The notes under the pieces: model-generated
Seen by the model: the letters and a program-made list of their open reading frames with translations, nothing else
Told to the model about the DNA's origin: nothing
Databases searched by the model: none
Made by a program: the position numbers and the translations under genes
Assembly (NCBI RefSeq): GCF_001968825.1
Contig: NZ_MIEU01000016.1
Span: 62,001-126,000 of the forward strand
Direction of reading: 5' to 3'
Length of the DNA stretch: 64,000 nt
Source of the DNA: Tersicoccus sp. Bi-70
Lineage (GTDB): Bacteria; Actinomycetota; Actinomycetes; Actinomycetales; Micrococcaceae
Shown: positions 7,405-16,611 of the stretch, in pieces
How positions within the stretch are numbered: the stretch's first letter is position 1
How the letters are laid out: every line of letters starts with the position of its first letter

Positions 7405-9852
7405 TCAGAAGGTGCCCACCCGGCGAACGCCCGTCGGCTGACCCACCGCGGCGGCCACGTCGGCGGGAAGCGCAGCCCCGGACGTCAGGGTCGTGGCCCG
7501 GGCCGCCATCTGGTCGGTGGTCAGACCCCAGGCGGCGAAGGCGTTGCTCCAGCTGGAGTGCAGCGCCGTCAGTTCCGCGTTGGACTGGTACCGCCGCAGC
7601 AGCGTGTCCAGCTCGCCCAGCGCGACGACCGTCGGCTGCACCCCTACCTTGCGGTCACCGACGAGGTTGCCGTTGATGGACGCGAAGATCCGGTCACCGG
7701 GCACGCCGGACTGGCCGCTGAGTGCGTAGACCTGGAACAGCCCGGTGGTGGTGAAGACGTTGTTGCTGGCCTGGATGTTGCGGGTCACCCAGGTGCAGGT
7801 CGGATCCGGGATGGGACGACGCGTGTCGTGCCCGGCCCAGCTGGCCACCGCCTGACGACGGGCGTCCTGGAAGACCTTCAGGCCCATGAACGTGTTGCCG
7901 CCGATGAGGTTGTTGAACACCTTCACGTTGCCGGTCGAGATGATCTGGATGCCGGTGGTGTTGTCGGTCGCCCGGTTGTCCGCGATGATGCCCGACTCGG
8001 AGATCTCGGCCTGGATGCCGGTGGTGGTGTTCGCCGACGCCGTGTTGTGGGTGATGGTGAAGTCCGTGTCGGACTCGTCCAGCCACACACCGGCACTGCG
8101 GTTGCGCAGGAAGTCGTTGTTGCGGATGGTCATGCCCCGCGTGCGGACGATCTTCGCCCCGGCCGCGGTCGGCGCGGGCTTGAAGTACTCCGTGTTGTTG
8201 TCGTTGATCGCGTTGTCGGCCAGCGTCAGGCCGTCGGCCTGGTACCCGCCGAGACCGACCATGCCGTTGCGCAGGAACGAGTTCCGCTGCAGCGTCTGGC
8301 CGGTCTTGGCCGCCGAGACGCCGGTGGTGGCGTTGTCCGAGACCTCGGTGTCGCGCATCGCCGCGCCGACACCGGCGAGGTAGACGACGCCGTTGCTGGA
8401 GAGGGGATTCGCGTAGCGGCGGATGCCGATCCCGCGCAGGACGGTGCCGTCCGAGGCGACCTCGAAGGCCTGCGAGAGGTTGCTGGCACGCACGGACGCA
8501 CCGGCGGGGTTGGAGCCGATGGTCAGCGTGTGGTTGCCGTAGTCGACGGAGAAGGTCCCGGCCACGACCGCGGACGCCGAGCCCACCTGACGCAGCGGGG
8601 TGCCGTTGACGAAGACCATGTCCGGGTACGTGGACATCGGGTGGGCCGGATCGGTGAACCGGGCGAAATCGGTGTTCGTGGTGCGGTGGGCGGGACTGTC
8701 GAACGTCGCCGTCCAGCCCGAGCTCACCCAACGGGTGCCCGACTGGCTCCAGGCGGTGACGGGCACCGACCCGTCGAACCAGACGGCCTCCCGCGGATAG
8801 GGCTGGACGGTGAGTCGCTTGCCGCGCGGGATCGCGACCCGCTCGTGGTAGGTGCCGCCCCGCAGGACGACGGTCTGTCCGTTGGCGGCGCGGTCGACGG
8901 CGGCCTGGGCGGTGCGCATCGGGGCCGCGACGGTGCCGGCCGCACCGTCGTTGCCCGTCGGCGAAACCACCAGGGCGCCCGAGGGCACGCCGTAGTCCGC
9001 CGTGCCGATCGCGGGAGCACCCCGGGAGCCCGACGTCGCCGGAGCAGGGGCCGGGGCAGGAGCAGGAGCCGGGGCGGGTGCCGGCGCGACGGCGGTGACG
9101 GCCGACGTCGACGTGCCGCGGACGTTGTCGAAGGAGACAGTGCGCGTTCCGGAGGTCGGGGCGTTGTACAGGTTGACCCCGACGGCGCCCGCCGTGGTCA
9201 CCCGGTCGGTCGCGGCGTCGTCGCGGGTCAGCGTCCAGGCCGTGGGCTCCGTCGCCCCGGCGGCCCAGACCTTCACCCGGACGGTGACGGGCGAGGTGCC
9301 GACCGTCTCGGCGCGGACCGCGTACCGGCCGCCACCGGCCACCGACCCGGGTGCGGTCACCTCCGGGGCGATGGTCGTCGTGGTGCCGGCGGCGTTGGTC
9401 CGGCTGATCGAGGCACGGAGCGTCCCGTCGGGTCGGACGCGCACCACGGTCGTGTACGCGGCCTTGCCGGAAGCGCGGAGCGTGACGCCGTTGAAGATGC
9501 CCATGCCGGATGCGGGCAGCGCATCCACGCCGAAGTCGGCGTTCATCCGGGTGTCCAGGGAACTGACCGAGGTCAGGGTCGCGACCTGCCGGGCGCCGGC
9601 GGCGAGCTGGGCCCGGGCCGTGCCCCCGGAGACGGACAGCCCGGTCGTCGCCGCGCTGCTCCAGGCACCGCCGGTCGTCGCCGATCCGAGTCCGGATGCC
9701 ACCGTGCGGTCGAAACCGTCGGCGGCCACGGTGGTGTCCGCGGCGTGAGCGGGTGTCGCGACGAGCAGGGTCGTGGCGAGCAGGAGAGCGGGGGCGATCG
9801 CCGCACGGCGGCGGAACGAGCGCAGAGCAGGGCAGGGCGAAGTGACGGCCAT
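7405..9852 (-). CDS. large secreted right-handed parallel beta-helix protein
   Basis: The 815-residue product has a signal peptide ending ATPAHA at about residue 37. Residues ~40-250 form a beta-sandwich (concanavalin-like) module, followed by an Ala-Pro repeat linker (~255-278). The remainder is a right-handed beta-helix of the pectate-lyase-like type: GTYHERVAIPRG, then successive turns such as NSFLRNGMVGLGG, NNDFLRNRSAGVW, HNTASANTTTGIQ and NNLIGGNTFMGLK. I infer an extracellular polysaccharide-binding or -cleaving enzyme; no catalytic residues can be assigned. It lies between clgR and cinA, which are usually adjacent, on the same strand. A 268-base AT-richer leader precedes it. Confidence 0.85.
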   Translation of the reverse strand: MAVTSPCPALRSFRRRAAIAPALLLATTLLVATPAHAADTTVAADGFDRTVASGLGSATTGGAWSSAATTGLSVSGGTARAQLAAGARQVATLTSVSSLDTRMNADFGVDALPASGMGIFNGVTLRASGKAAYTTVVRVRPDGTLRASISRTNAAGTTTTIAPEVTAPGSVAGGGRYAVRAETVGTSPVTVRVKVWAAGATEPTAWTLTRDDAATDRVTTAGAVGVNLYNAPTSGTRTVSFDNVRGTSTSAVTAVAPAPAPAPAPAPAPAPATSGSRGAPAIGTADYGVPSGALVVSPTGNDGAAGTVAAPMRTAQAAVDRAANGQTVVLRGGTYHERVAIPRGKRLTVQPYPREAVWFDGSVPVTAWSQSGTRWVSSGWTATFDSPAHRTTNTDFARFTDPAHPMSTYPDMVFVNGTPLRQVGSASAVVAGTFSVDYGNHTLTIGSNPAGASVRASNLSQAFEVASDGTVLRGIGIRRYANPLSSNGVVYLAGVGAAMRDTEVSDNATTGVSAAKTGQTLQRNSFLRNGMVGLGGYQADGLTLADNAINDNNTEYFKPAPTAAGAKIVRTRGMTIRNNDFLRNRSAGVWLDESDTDFTITHNTASANTTTGIQAEISESGIIADNRATDNTTGIQIISTGNVKVFNNLIGGNTFMGLKVFQDARRQAVASWAGHDTRRPIPDPTCTWVTRNIQASNNVFTTTGLFQVYALSGQSGVPGDRIFASINGNLVGDRKVGVQPTVVALGELDTLLRRYQSNAELTALHSSWSNAFAAWGLTTDQMAARATTLTSGAALPADVAAAVGQPTGVRRVGTF

Positions 9853-10120
9853 GATGTCCTCTGGGGTCAGCGAGGGATGATCACGGAAAAGCTACACCTC
9901 GTCCGGCTACTCGCCGGTCGGTCGCGAAACGATCACGACTATGCGTCCAGCGAAGCGTTCATGCCGGCAGGAGAATGCATGACAACGGCACAGGTGAGCC
10001 ACGTGACAGACGCGTAAGGCAATTTTCCTGTGAATCTGCTGTGATCTCGTTTTCATCACGACTCAGCGACTGTTCGGAAGCCGAAACGATGCACCGGTGC
10101 GATGACTCCGTCGTCGGCGG
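9853..10120. other. AT-richer non-coding leader of the beta-helix gene
   Basis: This stretch is visibly less GC-rich than the genes on either side and separates the cinA stop from the beta-helix start. It should contain the beta-helix promoter. I could not match it to a known riboswitch. A 12-codon ATG reading frame on the plus strand at 9979 is not convincing. Confidence 0.4.
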
Positions 10121-10630
10121 TCATCGAGTGGTGACGACGTCGAGCAGGGCGCTCAGCGCGGCGTCGCGAGCGGCCCCGCGGATCCGGTCGCGGTCCCCGG
10201 CGAACCGGTGGAGCACCGCATTTTCCCCGGCGGCGGACGCCGTGCCGATCCAGACCGTGCCGACGGGTTGCCCGTCGTGCGGCTCCGGGCCGGCCACCCC
10301 CGTGGTCGCAACGGCGATGTCGGCTCCGGTCGCCGTGCGGGCTCCGGCGGCCATCTGCGCGGCCACCTCGGGGTCGACGGCACCGTGGGAGGCGAGGCGC
10401 TCGGGATCGACGCCCAGGAGGGCGACCTTGACGTCACGGTGATAGGACACGACGCCGCCCCGCACGGCCGCGGACGCTCCTGGCACCTCGACCAGCGCGG
10501 CGCACACGGCGCCCCCGGTGAGGGACTCGGCGGTGGCGATGGTGAGGCCGCGGGCCACGGCGGCCTCGATCACGCGAGCGGGATCGGCAGGCAACCCGGT
10601 GCTCGGCGATCCCTCGGCCGGGTCAGGCAC
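10121..10630 (-). CDS. CinA-family nicotinamide-nucleotide amidohydrolase
   Basis: A 169-residue stand-alone CinA C-terminal (PncC) domain that deamidates nicotinamide mononucleotide in NAD salvage. Signature segments are ATAESLTGGAVCAALVEVPG, VRGGVVSYHRDVKVALLGV, AVDPEVAAQMA and AVATTGVAGPEPHDGQPVGTV. The GTG at 10630 is chosen because it overlaps the pgsA stop by 8 bases and GAGGG precedes it by 5 bases; a longer start at 10660 would overlap pgsA further. The order ftsK-pgsA-cinA is standard in actinobacteria. Confidence 0.93.
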   Translation of the reverse strand: MPDPAEGSPSTGLPADPARVIEAAVARGLTIATAESLTGGAVCAALVEVPGASAAVRGGVVSYHRDVKVALLGVDPERLASHGAVDPEVAAQMAAGARTATGADIAVATTGVAGPEPHDGQPVGTVWIGTASAAGENAVLHRFAGDRDRIRGAARDAALSALLDVVTTR

Positions 10631-11219
10631 GGGTGCCCTCACGGCGCAGGGTGAGCGCATCGCGGACGTAGGCGACGCCGGTGACGACCGTGACGACGAG
10701 CGCGGCCGCCATCACGAGCCAGCCGAGCCACAGCGCCCACGGGCCGAGCACGGTGCCGAGCGGCATGAGCAGCAGGATGATCGCGGCGGCCTGCAGCACG
10801 GTCTTCAGCTTGCCGCCGGCCGAGGCCGCCATCACGCCGTAGCGGATCACCCAGAACCGCAGCGCGGTGATGCCCCACTCGCGGACGAGGATGACGATGG
10901 TGACCCACCACCACAGCTCACCGAGCACCGACAGCATCACCAGGGCCGACCCCGTGAGCAGCTTGTCCGCGATCGGATCGGCGATCTTGCCGAAGTTCGT
11001 CACCAGCCCACGGGACCGCGCGATGTCGCCGTCGAGCTTGTCGGTGTAGATCGCGACGACGAAGAGGGCGGCGGCGGCCCAGCGCAGGCCTCCGTGCGCT
11101 CCCCCGTCGGCGGCCAGCAGCACGATGAACACGGGCACCAGCAGGATGCGGATGCCGGTCAGCACGTTCGGCAGGTTCCAGGAGGAGACCGGGGAGGAGT
11201 GCGGTGCCGGGGTGCTCAT
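10623..11219 (-). CDS. pgsA: CDP-alcohol phosphatidyltransferase (phosphatidylglycerophosphate synthase type)
   Basis: A 198-residue integral membrane enzyme that joins CDP-diacylglycerol to glycerol 3-phosphate, giving the precursor of phosphatidylglycerol and cardiolipin. The catalytic motif D-x2-DG-x2-AR-x8-G-x3-D-x3-D is complete in DKLDGDIARSRG...GKIADPIADK. About six hydrophobic helices are visible. It lies between ftsK (67 bases upstream) and cinA (8-base overlap), the common actinobacterial arrangement. Confidence 0.95.
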   Translation of the reverse strand: MSTPAPHSSPVSSWNLPNVLTGIRILLVPVFIVLLAADGGAHGGLRWAAAALFVVAIYTDKLDGDIARSRGLVTNFGKIADPIADKLLTGSALVMLSVLGELWWWVTIVILVREWGITALRFWVIRYGVMAASAGGKLKTVLQAAAIILLLMPLGTVLGPWALWLGWLVMAAALVVTVVTGVAYVRDALTLRREGTRA

Positions 11220-11286
11220 CCGTCAAGGCTACCGGGGCGACCCGACCGTCCGGCGAACCGCCCGGCCGCGACGTCCGCGCCGGACC

Positions 11287-14130
11287 TCAGCGCCCGGTCA
11301 GGTTCCAGGCGTCCTCGGAGTCGTCCCCCTCGGCGTCGTCGTGGTAGTCGATCGCCTGGGTCCGGTCATCGAGGTCGGCCGCGACCAGGTCGGTGCCCCA
11401 GTCCCCCGCCGCATCCGCATTCCCCGCCGTCGCGGTGGCAGCGGCCGGCGGATCGTCGCCGCGGATCGCGGCGAGCGTGACGCCCAGGTCGTCGGGCTTG
11501 ACCAGCACCTCGCGGGACTTGGGACCGTCCGAGGGACCGACGACGCCGCGCGACTCGAGCAGGTCCATCAGACGTCCGGCCTTGGCGAATCCGACCCGCA
11601 GCTTGCGCTGGAGCATCGACGTCGACCCGAACTGGGTGTTGATCACCAGCTCGGCGGCGGAGAGCAGCAGCTCGAGGTCGTCGCCGATCTCCTCGTCGAT
11701 CTGCTTCTTCTCGGCCTGCACCGTGACGTCGTCCCGGTAGACGGCCCGCAGCTGGCCCTTGACGTGCTCGACGACCTGGTGGATCTCGGACTCGGTGACC
11801 CAGGCGCCCTGCACGCGCATCGGCTTGGAGGCGCCCATCGGCAGGAACAGAGCGTCGCCCTGGCCGATCAGCTTCTCCGCGCCGGCCTGATCCAGGACGA
11901 CGCGGGAGTCGGTGACCGACGAGGTGGCGAACGCCATCCGGGACGGGACGTTGGCCTTGATCAGGCCGGTGACGACGTCGACGGAGGGCCGCTGCGTGGC
12001 GAGGACGAGGTGGATGCCGGCGGCACGGGCCAGCTGGGTGATCCGCACGATCGAGTCCTCGACGTCCCGCGGCGCGACCATCATGAGGTCCGCGAGCTCG
12101 TCGACGATGACCAGCAGGTACGGGTACGGCTTGATCACGCGCTTGGAGTCCGGCGGCGGGGTGACCTTGCCGTTGCGGACGGCCTTGTTGAAGTCGTCGA
12201 TGTGCTTGTACCCGTAGGTCGACAGGTCGTCGTAGCGGGCGTCCATCTCGCGGACGACCCACTGCAGCGCCTCGGCCGCCTTCTTCGGGTTGGTGATGAT
12301 CGGCGTGATCAGGTGCGGGACGCCCTCGTACGCGGTCAGCTCGACGCGCTTGGGGTCGACCATGACCATCCGCACCTCGTCCGGCGTGGATCGCATCAGG
12401 ATGGACGTGATCATCGAGTTGACGAACGAGGACTTGCCCGCGCCGGTGGCACCGGCGACCAGCAGGTGCGGCATCCGGGCGAGGTTCGCGACGACGAAGC
12501 CGCCCTCGACGTCCTTGCCGACGCCCATCACCATCGGGTGGTCGGTCTTGCGGGCGTTGTTCGAGCGCAGCACGTCGCCCAGCGACACGGTCTCGCGGTC
12601 GGTGTTGGGGATCTCGATGCCGATCGCGGACTTGCCGGGGATGGGCGAGAGGATCCGCACGTCGGCCGAGGCCACCGCGTAGGCGATGTTCTTGCTCAGC
12701 GCCGTGACCCGCTCGACCTTGGTGCCGGAGCCGAGTTCGATCTCGTACCGGGTGACGGTCGGGCCGCGGGAGAACCCGGTGACCTCCGCGTCGACGCCGA
12801 AGTCGGTGAGCACCTTCGTCAGAGCGGCGACGACGGCCTCGTTGGCCGCGGACCGCTCCTTCGGCGGCGTGCCGGGCGTGAGCACGTCCGAGGCGGGCAG
12901 CGTGTAGGTGACGTCGCCGGAGAGCTGCAGCTGCTCGGAGCGCTGCGGGATCGGGCTGGGCGGCATCTGCGGGGCGACCGGGGTCGACCGGACGGCGGCC
13001 AGGGCCTCGGTCGGGCGGCTGTCGGCGTCGAGCCCCTGGTCGGCGCGCAGCTTCGCGGCGGCCTGCTCGGCGCGGGTGGGACGGCGGACCCCCGGCGGTA
13101 CCGCCGGAGAGGACTGTACCGCCGGAGAGGACGGCACCGCCGGAGAGGACTGCACCGCCGGCTGCGGCGGCGTCTCCGCCACGACCGGGATGTCCGCGGT
13201 GGCCGGATCGGCGTCGTCGTCCAGCAGGGCCCGCTCGAACGCCTCGTCGCCGTCGTACGCGTCCAGCTCGGCGGTCCGGTCCTCGTGGTCCCTGCGGCCG
13301 AATCGTTTCTTCCGCCGGGCGGGTCGGGGCGGAGCCGGGTCGTCCAGGTAGGAGCGGTCGTGCTCGTCCGCCCGCGCCGCCGACGGTTGCTGACCGGTCA
13401 GGTGCTCGTACAGCGCGCGCAGACGGGAGGGGATGCGGCCGAAGGGCGTGGCCGTGATGATGAGCAGGCTCACGAAGGCCAGCGCGAGCAGCAGGACGAG
13501 GGTTCCCGCCGGGGTGATGATCTGGCTGAGCGGGCTGGCGGCGAGGAAGCCGATCATGCCGCCGGCGGCCCAGAGCTGGTCCACGCCGGCGGAGATCGTG
13601 GGCGCACCGAGCGCGAGATGGGCGATGCCGGAGGAGGCGACGGTGAGCACGGCCAGGCCGATGGTCACCCGGTTGTTGGCGTTCGTCGCGGTCGGCGTCC
13701 GCATCAAGCGCAGGCCGAGGATGACGAGGACGAAGGGCAGGATCAGCGCGATCGAGCCGAACGTGCCGGCGGCGACGGCGTGGACGCCCCGGGCGAACCA
13801 CCCGGACAGCGACCACCATTCGACCGCGGCGACCAGGCCGGCGAGCAGGAGGAACAGGAGCGCCCGGCCGTCCCGACGGTCCTGCGGGTCGAGCCCCTCG
13901 ACCCGGTGCCCGACGGCCCGGACAGCGTTCCCGACGCCGTGGGCGAGCCCCAGCCACGCGCCGCGAGCGGCGCGCACGAGAAGGGAGGGCCGGTCCTCGG
14001 GCTGCGGAGCGCGCGAGGAGCCTGCCGACCGGGCGGAGGACCTGCCGGTCCCACCGCCGGAACGGGTGGATGCTCGCGACGCGCTGCCCTTGCCCTGGCG
14101 GGCAGGGGCGGGGGAAGTACGGGTCGCCAT
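11287..14130 (-). CDS. ftsK: DNA translocase FtsK
   Basis: FtsK is the septal DNA pump that segregates chromosome termini and activates XerCD at dif. The 947-residue protein has four or five membrane helices in the N-terminal third, a Pro/Ala-rich and acidic linker, an alpha/beta motor with Walker A GATGAGKSS (near residue 557), Walker B VDELADLM, and a C-terminal winged-helix gamma domain (NTQFGSTSMLQRKLRVGFAK) that reads polar KOPS sequences. The ATG at 14130 is chosen because GTGGAAGC precedes it; an in-frame extension to 14226 would translate the tandem repeat array upstream. Within the linker a PSSPAVQSSPAV repeat occurs. Confidence 0.97.
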   Translation of the reverse strand: MATRTSPAPARQGKGSASRASTRSGGGTGRSSARSAGSSRAPQPEDRPSLLVRAARGAWLGLAHGVGNAVRAVGHRVEGLDPQDRRDGRALLFLLLAGLVAAVEWWSLSGWFARGVHAVAAGTFGSIALILPFVLVILGLRLMRTPTATNANNRVTIGLAVLTVASSGIAHLALGAPTISAGVDQLWAAGGMIGFLAASPLSQIITPAGTLVLLLALAFVSLLIITATPFGRIPSRLRALYEHLTGQQPSAARADEHDRSYLDDPAPPRPARRKKRFGRRDHEDRTAELDAYDGDEAFERALLDDDADPATADIPVVAETPPQPAVQSSPAVPSSPAVQSSPAVPPGVRRPTRAEQAAAKLRADQGLDADSRPTEALAAVRSTPVAPQMPPSPIPQRSEQLQLSGDVTYTLPASDVLTPGTPPKERSAANEAVVAALTKVLTDFGVDAEVTGFSRGPTVTRYEIELGSGTKVERVTALSKNIAYAVASADVRILSPIPGKSAIGIEIPNTDRETVSLGDVLRSNNARKTDHPMVMGVGKDVEGGFVVANLARMPHLLVAGATGAGKSSFVNSMITSILMRSTPDEVRMVMVDPKRVELTAYEGVPHLITPIITNPKKAAEALQWVVREMDARYDDLSTYGYKHIDDFNKAVRNGKVTPPPDSKRVIKPYPYLLVIVDELADLMMVAPRDVEDSIVRITQLARAAGIHLVLATQRPSVDVVTGLIKANVPSRMAFATSSVTDSRVVLDQAGAEKLIGQGDALFLPMGASKPMRVQGAWVTESEIHQVVEHVKGQLRAVYRDDVTVQAEKKQIDEEIGDDLELLLSAAELVINTQFGSTSMLQRKLRVGFAKAGRLMDLLESRGVVGPSDGPKSREVLVKPDDLGVTLAAIRGDDPPAAATATAGNADAAGDWGTDLVAADLDDRTQAIDYHDDAEGDDSEDAWNLTGR

Positions 14131-14163
14131 GCTTCCACGGTACCGCTGAGGCGGAGCCGCAGG

Positions 14164-14257
14164 CCGGACCAACACCACCGGACCGACACTGCCGGAGCAA
14201 TGCCGCCGGCCAACGCAGCGGATCAATGCCGCCGGATCAGCACCGCCGGAGCGACCG
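14164..14257. repeat. seven imperfect 14-bp tandem repeats upstream of ftsK
   Basis: Units close to CCGGAYCAAYRCCG follow one another with 13-14 base spacing, from just upstream of the ftsK start to 3 bases short of the stop of the RibD-like gene. The array is non-coding and occupies most of the 129-base gap between the two minus-strand genes. It could act as a protein-binding array or attenuator for ftsK, or be a neutral minisatellite. Confidence 0.8.
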
Positions 14258-14259
14258 CC

Positions 14260-14811
14260 TCACCCGGTGGGCGCCCAGGCGGTGTAGACGACCCCGTTGC
14301 CGAAGCGCCGCACGTCCACCGCGCGCAGGCGGTCGACGGCGTGGCCGTCGGGGAAGAACCGGCGACCGCGGCCCTGGATCGCGGGGAAGGTGAAGATGCG
14401 GAACTCGTCGACCAGACCCGCGGTGATGAGGGTGTGCGCAAGGGTGATGCTGCCGGTACAGACGATGTCCTGGCCCGGGACATCCTTCAACCGGCCGACC
14501 TCCTCGACCGGGTCCCCGTGCAGCACCGTGCTGTTCATCCAACCGGGGTCCCCGAGGGTAGTGCTGACGACGTACTTGTGCACCCGGTCCAGCTGATCGG
14601 CCACCCCGGTGGTGTCGTCGGTCTGCTGCGGCCAGTAGCCGCGGAAATCCTCGAAGGTCTGCCGGCCGAGCAGGAGCGCGTCGTTCGTCTCGTCCTGCCG
14701 CCGCAGCTCCGCGGCCAGCTCGGGGTCCTGGTCACGCGGGTCGAACCACGAGTCGAGCATCTCCACGGCGCCGTCGACCGTGGCGTTCTGGGTGACGATC
14801 AGTCGCCGCAT
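14260..14811 (-). CDS. RibD C-terminal / dihydrofolate-reductase-like oxidoreductase
   Basis: A 183-residue protein of the RibD C-terminal domain family, NAD(P)H-dependent reductases of mostly unknown substrate. It starts MRRLIVTQNATVDG, then has LLLGRQTFEDFRGYW, KYVVSTTLGDPGW, DIVCTGSITLAHTLI and DEFRIFTFPAIQGRGRRFF, all standard positions in the family. The ATG at 14811 is preceded by GGGAG 7 bases away. It is not the bifunctional RibD, as there is no deaminase domain. Confidence 0.88.
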   Translation of the reverse strand: MRRLIVTQNATVDGAVEMLDSWFDPRDQDPELAAELRRQDETNDALLLGRQTFEDFRGYWPQQTDDTTGVADQLDRVHKYVVSTTLGDPGWMNSTVLHGDPVEEVGRLKDVPGQDIVCTGSITLAHTLITAGLVDEFRIFTFPAIQGRGRRFFPDGHAVDRLRAVDVRRFGNGVVYTAWAPTG

Positions 14812-14916
14812 GGTCCACTCCCGCCCGTCGTCCCCCGCCGGTGGCGGAGCCGTACCCGTCACCCTAGGAACGCGTGGACGGGACGGTCAACGTGCCTCGA
14901 CCCGGCGGTGGGTCGC

Positions 14917-16611
14917 TCAGGCCTCGAGGACGACGGGGATGATCATCGGGCGCCGCTTGTACCGGCGGTTCACCCAGGAGCCGACGACGCGGCGGACGAT
15001 CTGCTGGAGCTGGTACGTGGTGTGGGCGCTGCCCGGACCGGACTGCACCGCCTCGTGCAGGGCTTCGCTGATCTTCGGGATGATCTCGGCGAACACCTTC
15101 TCGTCCTCGGCGAAGCCGCGGGCGTGGATCTCCGGGCCGGAGACGATCGTGCCGTTGTGCCGGTTGACCACAGTGACGATCGAGATGAACCCCTCGTCGC
15201 CGAGGGTGCGGCGGTCCTTCAGGTCGTCGTCGGTGATCTCGCCGACCGTGGTGCCGTCGACGTAGATGAAGCCGCACTCGATGCCGCCGACCACGCGGGC
15301 GACGCCGTCGGTCATGTCGATGACGGACCCGTCGTCGGTGAGCAGCACGTCCTCCTCGGCCAGGCCGGTGGCCTGGGCGAGCTTGCCGTTGGCGATCAGG
15401 TGCCGGACCTCGCCGTGCACGGGCATCACCTGGCGGGGCCGGACGATGTTGTAGCAGTAGAGCAGCTCGCCGGCGGCCGCGTGGCCGGAGACGTGCACCT
15501 TGGCGTTGCCCTTGTGTACGACGTCGGCGCCGAGCTTCATCAGCCCGTTGATCACCCGGTAGACGGCGTTCTCGTTACCCGGGATGAGGGAGGAGGCCAG
15601 GATCACCGTGTCACCGCGCCCCACCTGGACCCGGTGGTCGCCGTTGGCCATCCGGGACAGCGCGGCCATCGGCTCACCCTGGGAACCGGTGGACATCAGG
15701 ACGATCTTCTCCTGCGGGTAGTCGTCCACTCGTTTCATGTCCACGAGGATGCCCTCGGGGACGTGCAGGTAGCCCAGCTGCGAGGCGATCGACATGTTCC
15801 GCACCATCGAGCGGCCGACGAAGGCGACCTTCCGGCCGTTGGCGTGGGCGGCGTCGAGCACCTGCTGGACGCGGTGGATGTGGGAGGAGAAGGAGGCGAC
15901 GATGACGCGCTTGCGGGCCTGGCCGATCACCCGGTCCAGCGTGGGCCCGATCTCCCGCTCGGAGGACATGAAGCCGGGCACGTCCGCATTCGTGGAGTCG
16001 ACCATGAACAGGTCGACGCCCTCCTCCCCCAGCCGGGCGAAGGCGCGCAGGTCCGTGATCCGCCCGTCGAGCGGCAGCTGGTCCATCTTGAAGTCGCCGG
16101 TGTGCAGCACGTTGCCGGCGGGCGTGCGCATGAAGACCGCGAGGGCATCCGGGATGGAGTGGTTGACCGCGACGAACTCGCAGGTGAACGGGCCGAGCTG
16201 TTCGACCTGACCCTCCGTGACGGCGAGCGTGTAGGGCTTGATCCGGTGCTCGGCGAGCTTGGCCTCGATCAGTGCCAGCGTCAGCTGCGAGCCGACCAGG
16301 GGGATGTCCTTGCGCAGGCGCAGCAGGTACGGGACGGCGCCGATGTGGTCCTCGTGACCGTGGGTGAGGACGACGGCGACGACGTCGTCGAGCCGGTCCC
16401 GGATGCTCGTGATGTCCGGCAGGATCAGGTCGACGCCGGGCTGGTGCTCCTCGGGGAAGAGCACCCCACAGTCGACGATGAGCAGCTTGCCGTCGAGTTC
16501 GAAGACGGTCATGTTCCGGCCGACCTCGCCGATGCCGCCCAGCGGGATGATCCGCATGGTGCCCGGCTTCAGCGCGGGCGGGGCCTTCAGTTCCAGCGTG
16601 GGGTCACTCAT
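14917..16611 (-). CDS. ribonuclease J
   Basis: RNase J is a metallo-beta-lactamase/beta-CASP enzyme with 5'-exo- and endonuclease activity used for rRNA maturation and mRNA decay. The 564-residue protein carries THGHEDHIG (the HxHxDH metal motif), the NHSIPDA and HTGDFKMDQLP motifs, beta-CASP residues near STGSQGEPMAALSRMANG and SGHAAAGE, and a C-terminal RNase J domain. Its ATG overlaps the dapA stop by four bases (ATGA), so the two are translationally coupled; the dapA-rnj pair is widespread in actinobacteria. Confidence 0.96.
   Translation of the reverse strand: MSDPTLELKAPPALKPGTMRIIPLGGIGEVGRNMTVFELDGKLLIVDCGVLFPEEHQPGVDLILPDITSIRDRLDDVVAVVLTHGHEDHIGAVPYLLRLRKDIPLVGSQLTLALIEAKLAEHRIKPYTLAVTEGQVEQLGPFTCEFVAVNHSIPDALAVFMRTPAGNVLHTGDFKMDQLPLDGRITDLRAFARLGEEGVDLFMVDSTNADVPGFMSSEREIGPTLDRVIGQARKRVIVASFSSHIHRVQQVLDAAHANGRKVAFVGRSMVRNMSIASQLGYLHVPEGILVDMKRVDDYPQEKIVLMSTGSQGEPMAALSRMANGDHRVQVGRGDTVILASSLIPGNENAVYRVINGLMKLGADVVHKGNAKVHVSGHAAAGELLYCYNIVRPRQVMPVHGEVRHLIANGKLAQATGLAEEDVLLTDDGSVIDMTDGVARVVGGIECGFIYVDGTTVGEITDDDLKDRRTLGDEGFISIVTVVNRHNGTIVSGPEIHARGFAEDEKVFAEIIPKISEALHEAVQSGPGSAHTTYQLQQIVRRVVGSWVNRRYKRRPMIIPVVLEA

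Noticed and set aside
9045-9087. GGGGCA/GGAGCC short DNA repeats that look like a minisatellite
   Set aside because: They are simply the codons of an Ala-Pro linker inside the beta-helix gene.
9979-10017. A 12-codon frame (MTTAQVSHVTDA) preceded by GGAG
   Set aside because: Too short and isolated, and it points away from the downstream gene on its strand; chance occurrence is more likely than a leader peptide.
14131-14226. An in-frame N-terminal extension of FtsK
   Set aside because: It would translate the tandem repeat array and lacks a ribosome binding site; the ATG at 14130 fits the family.
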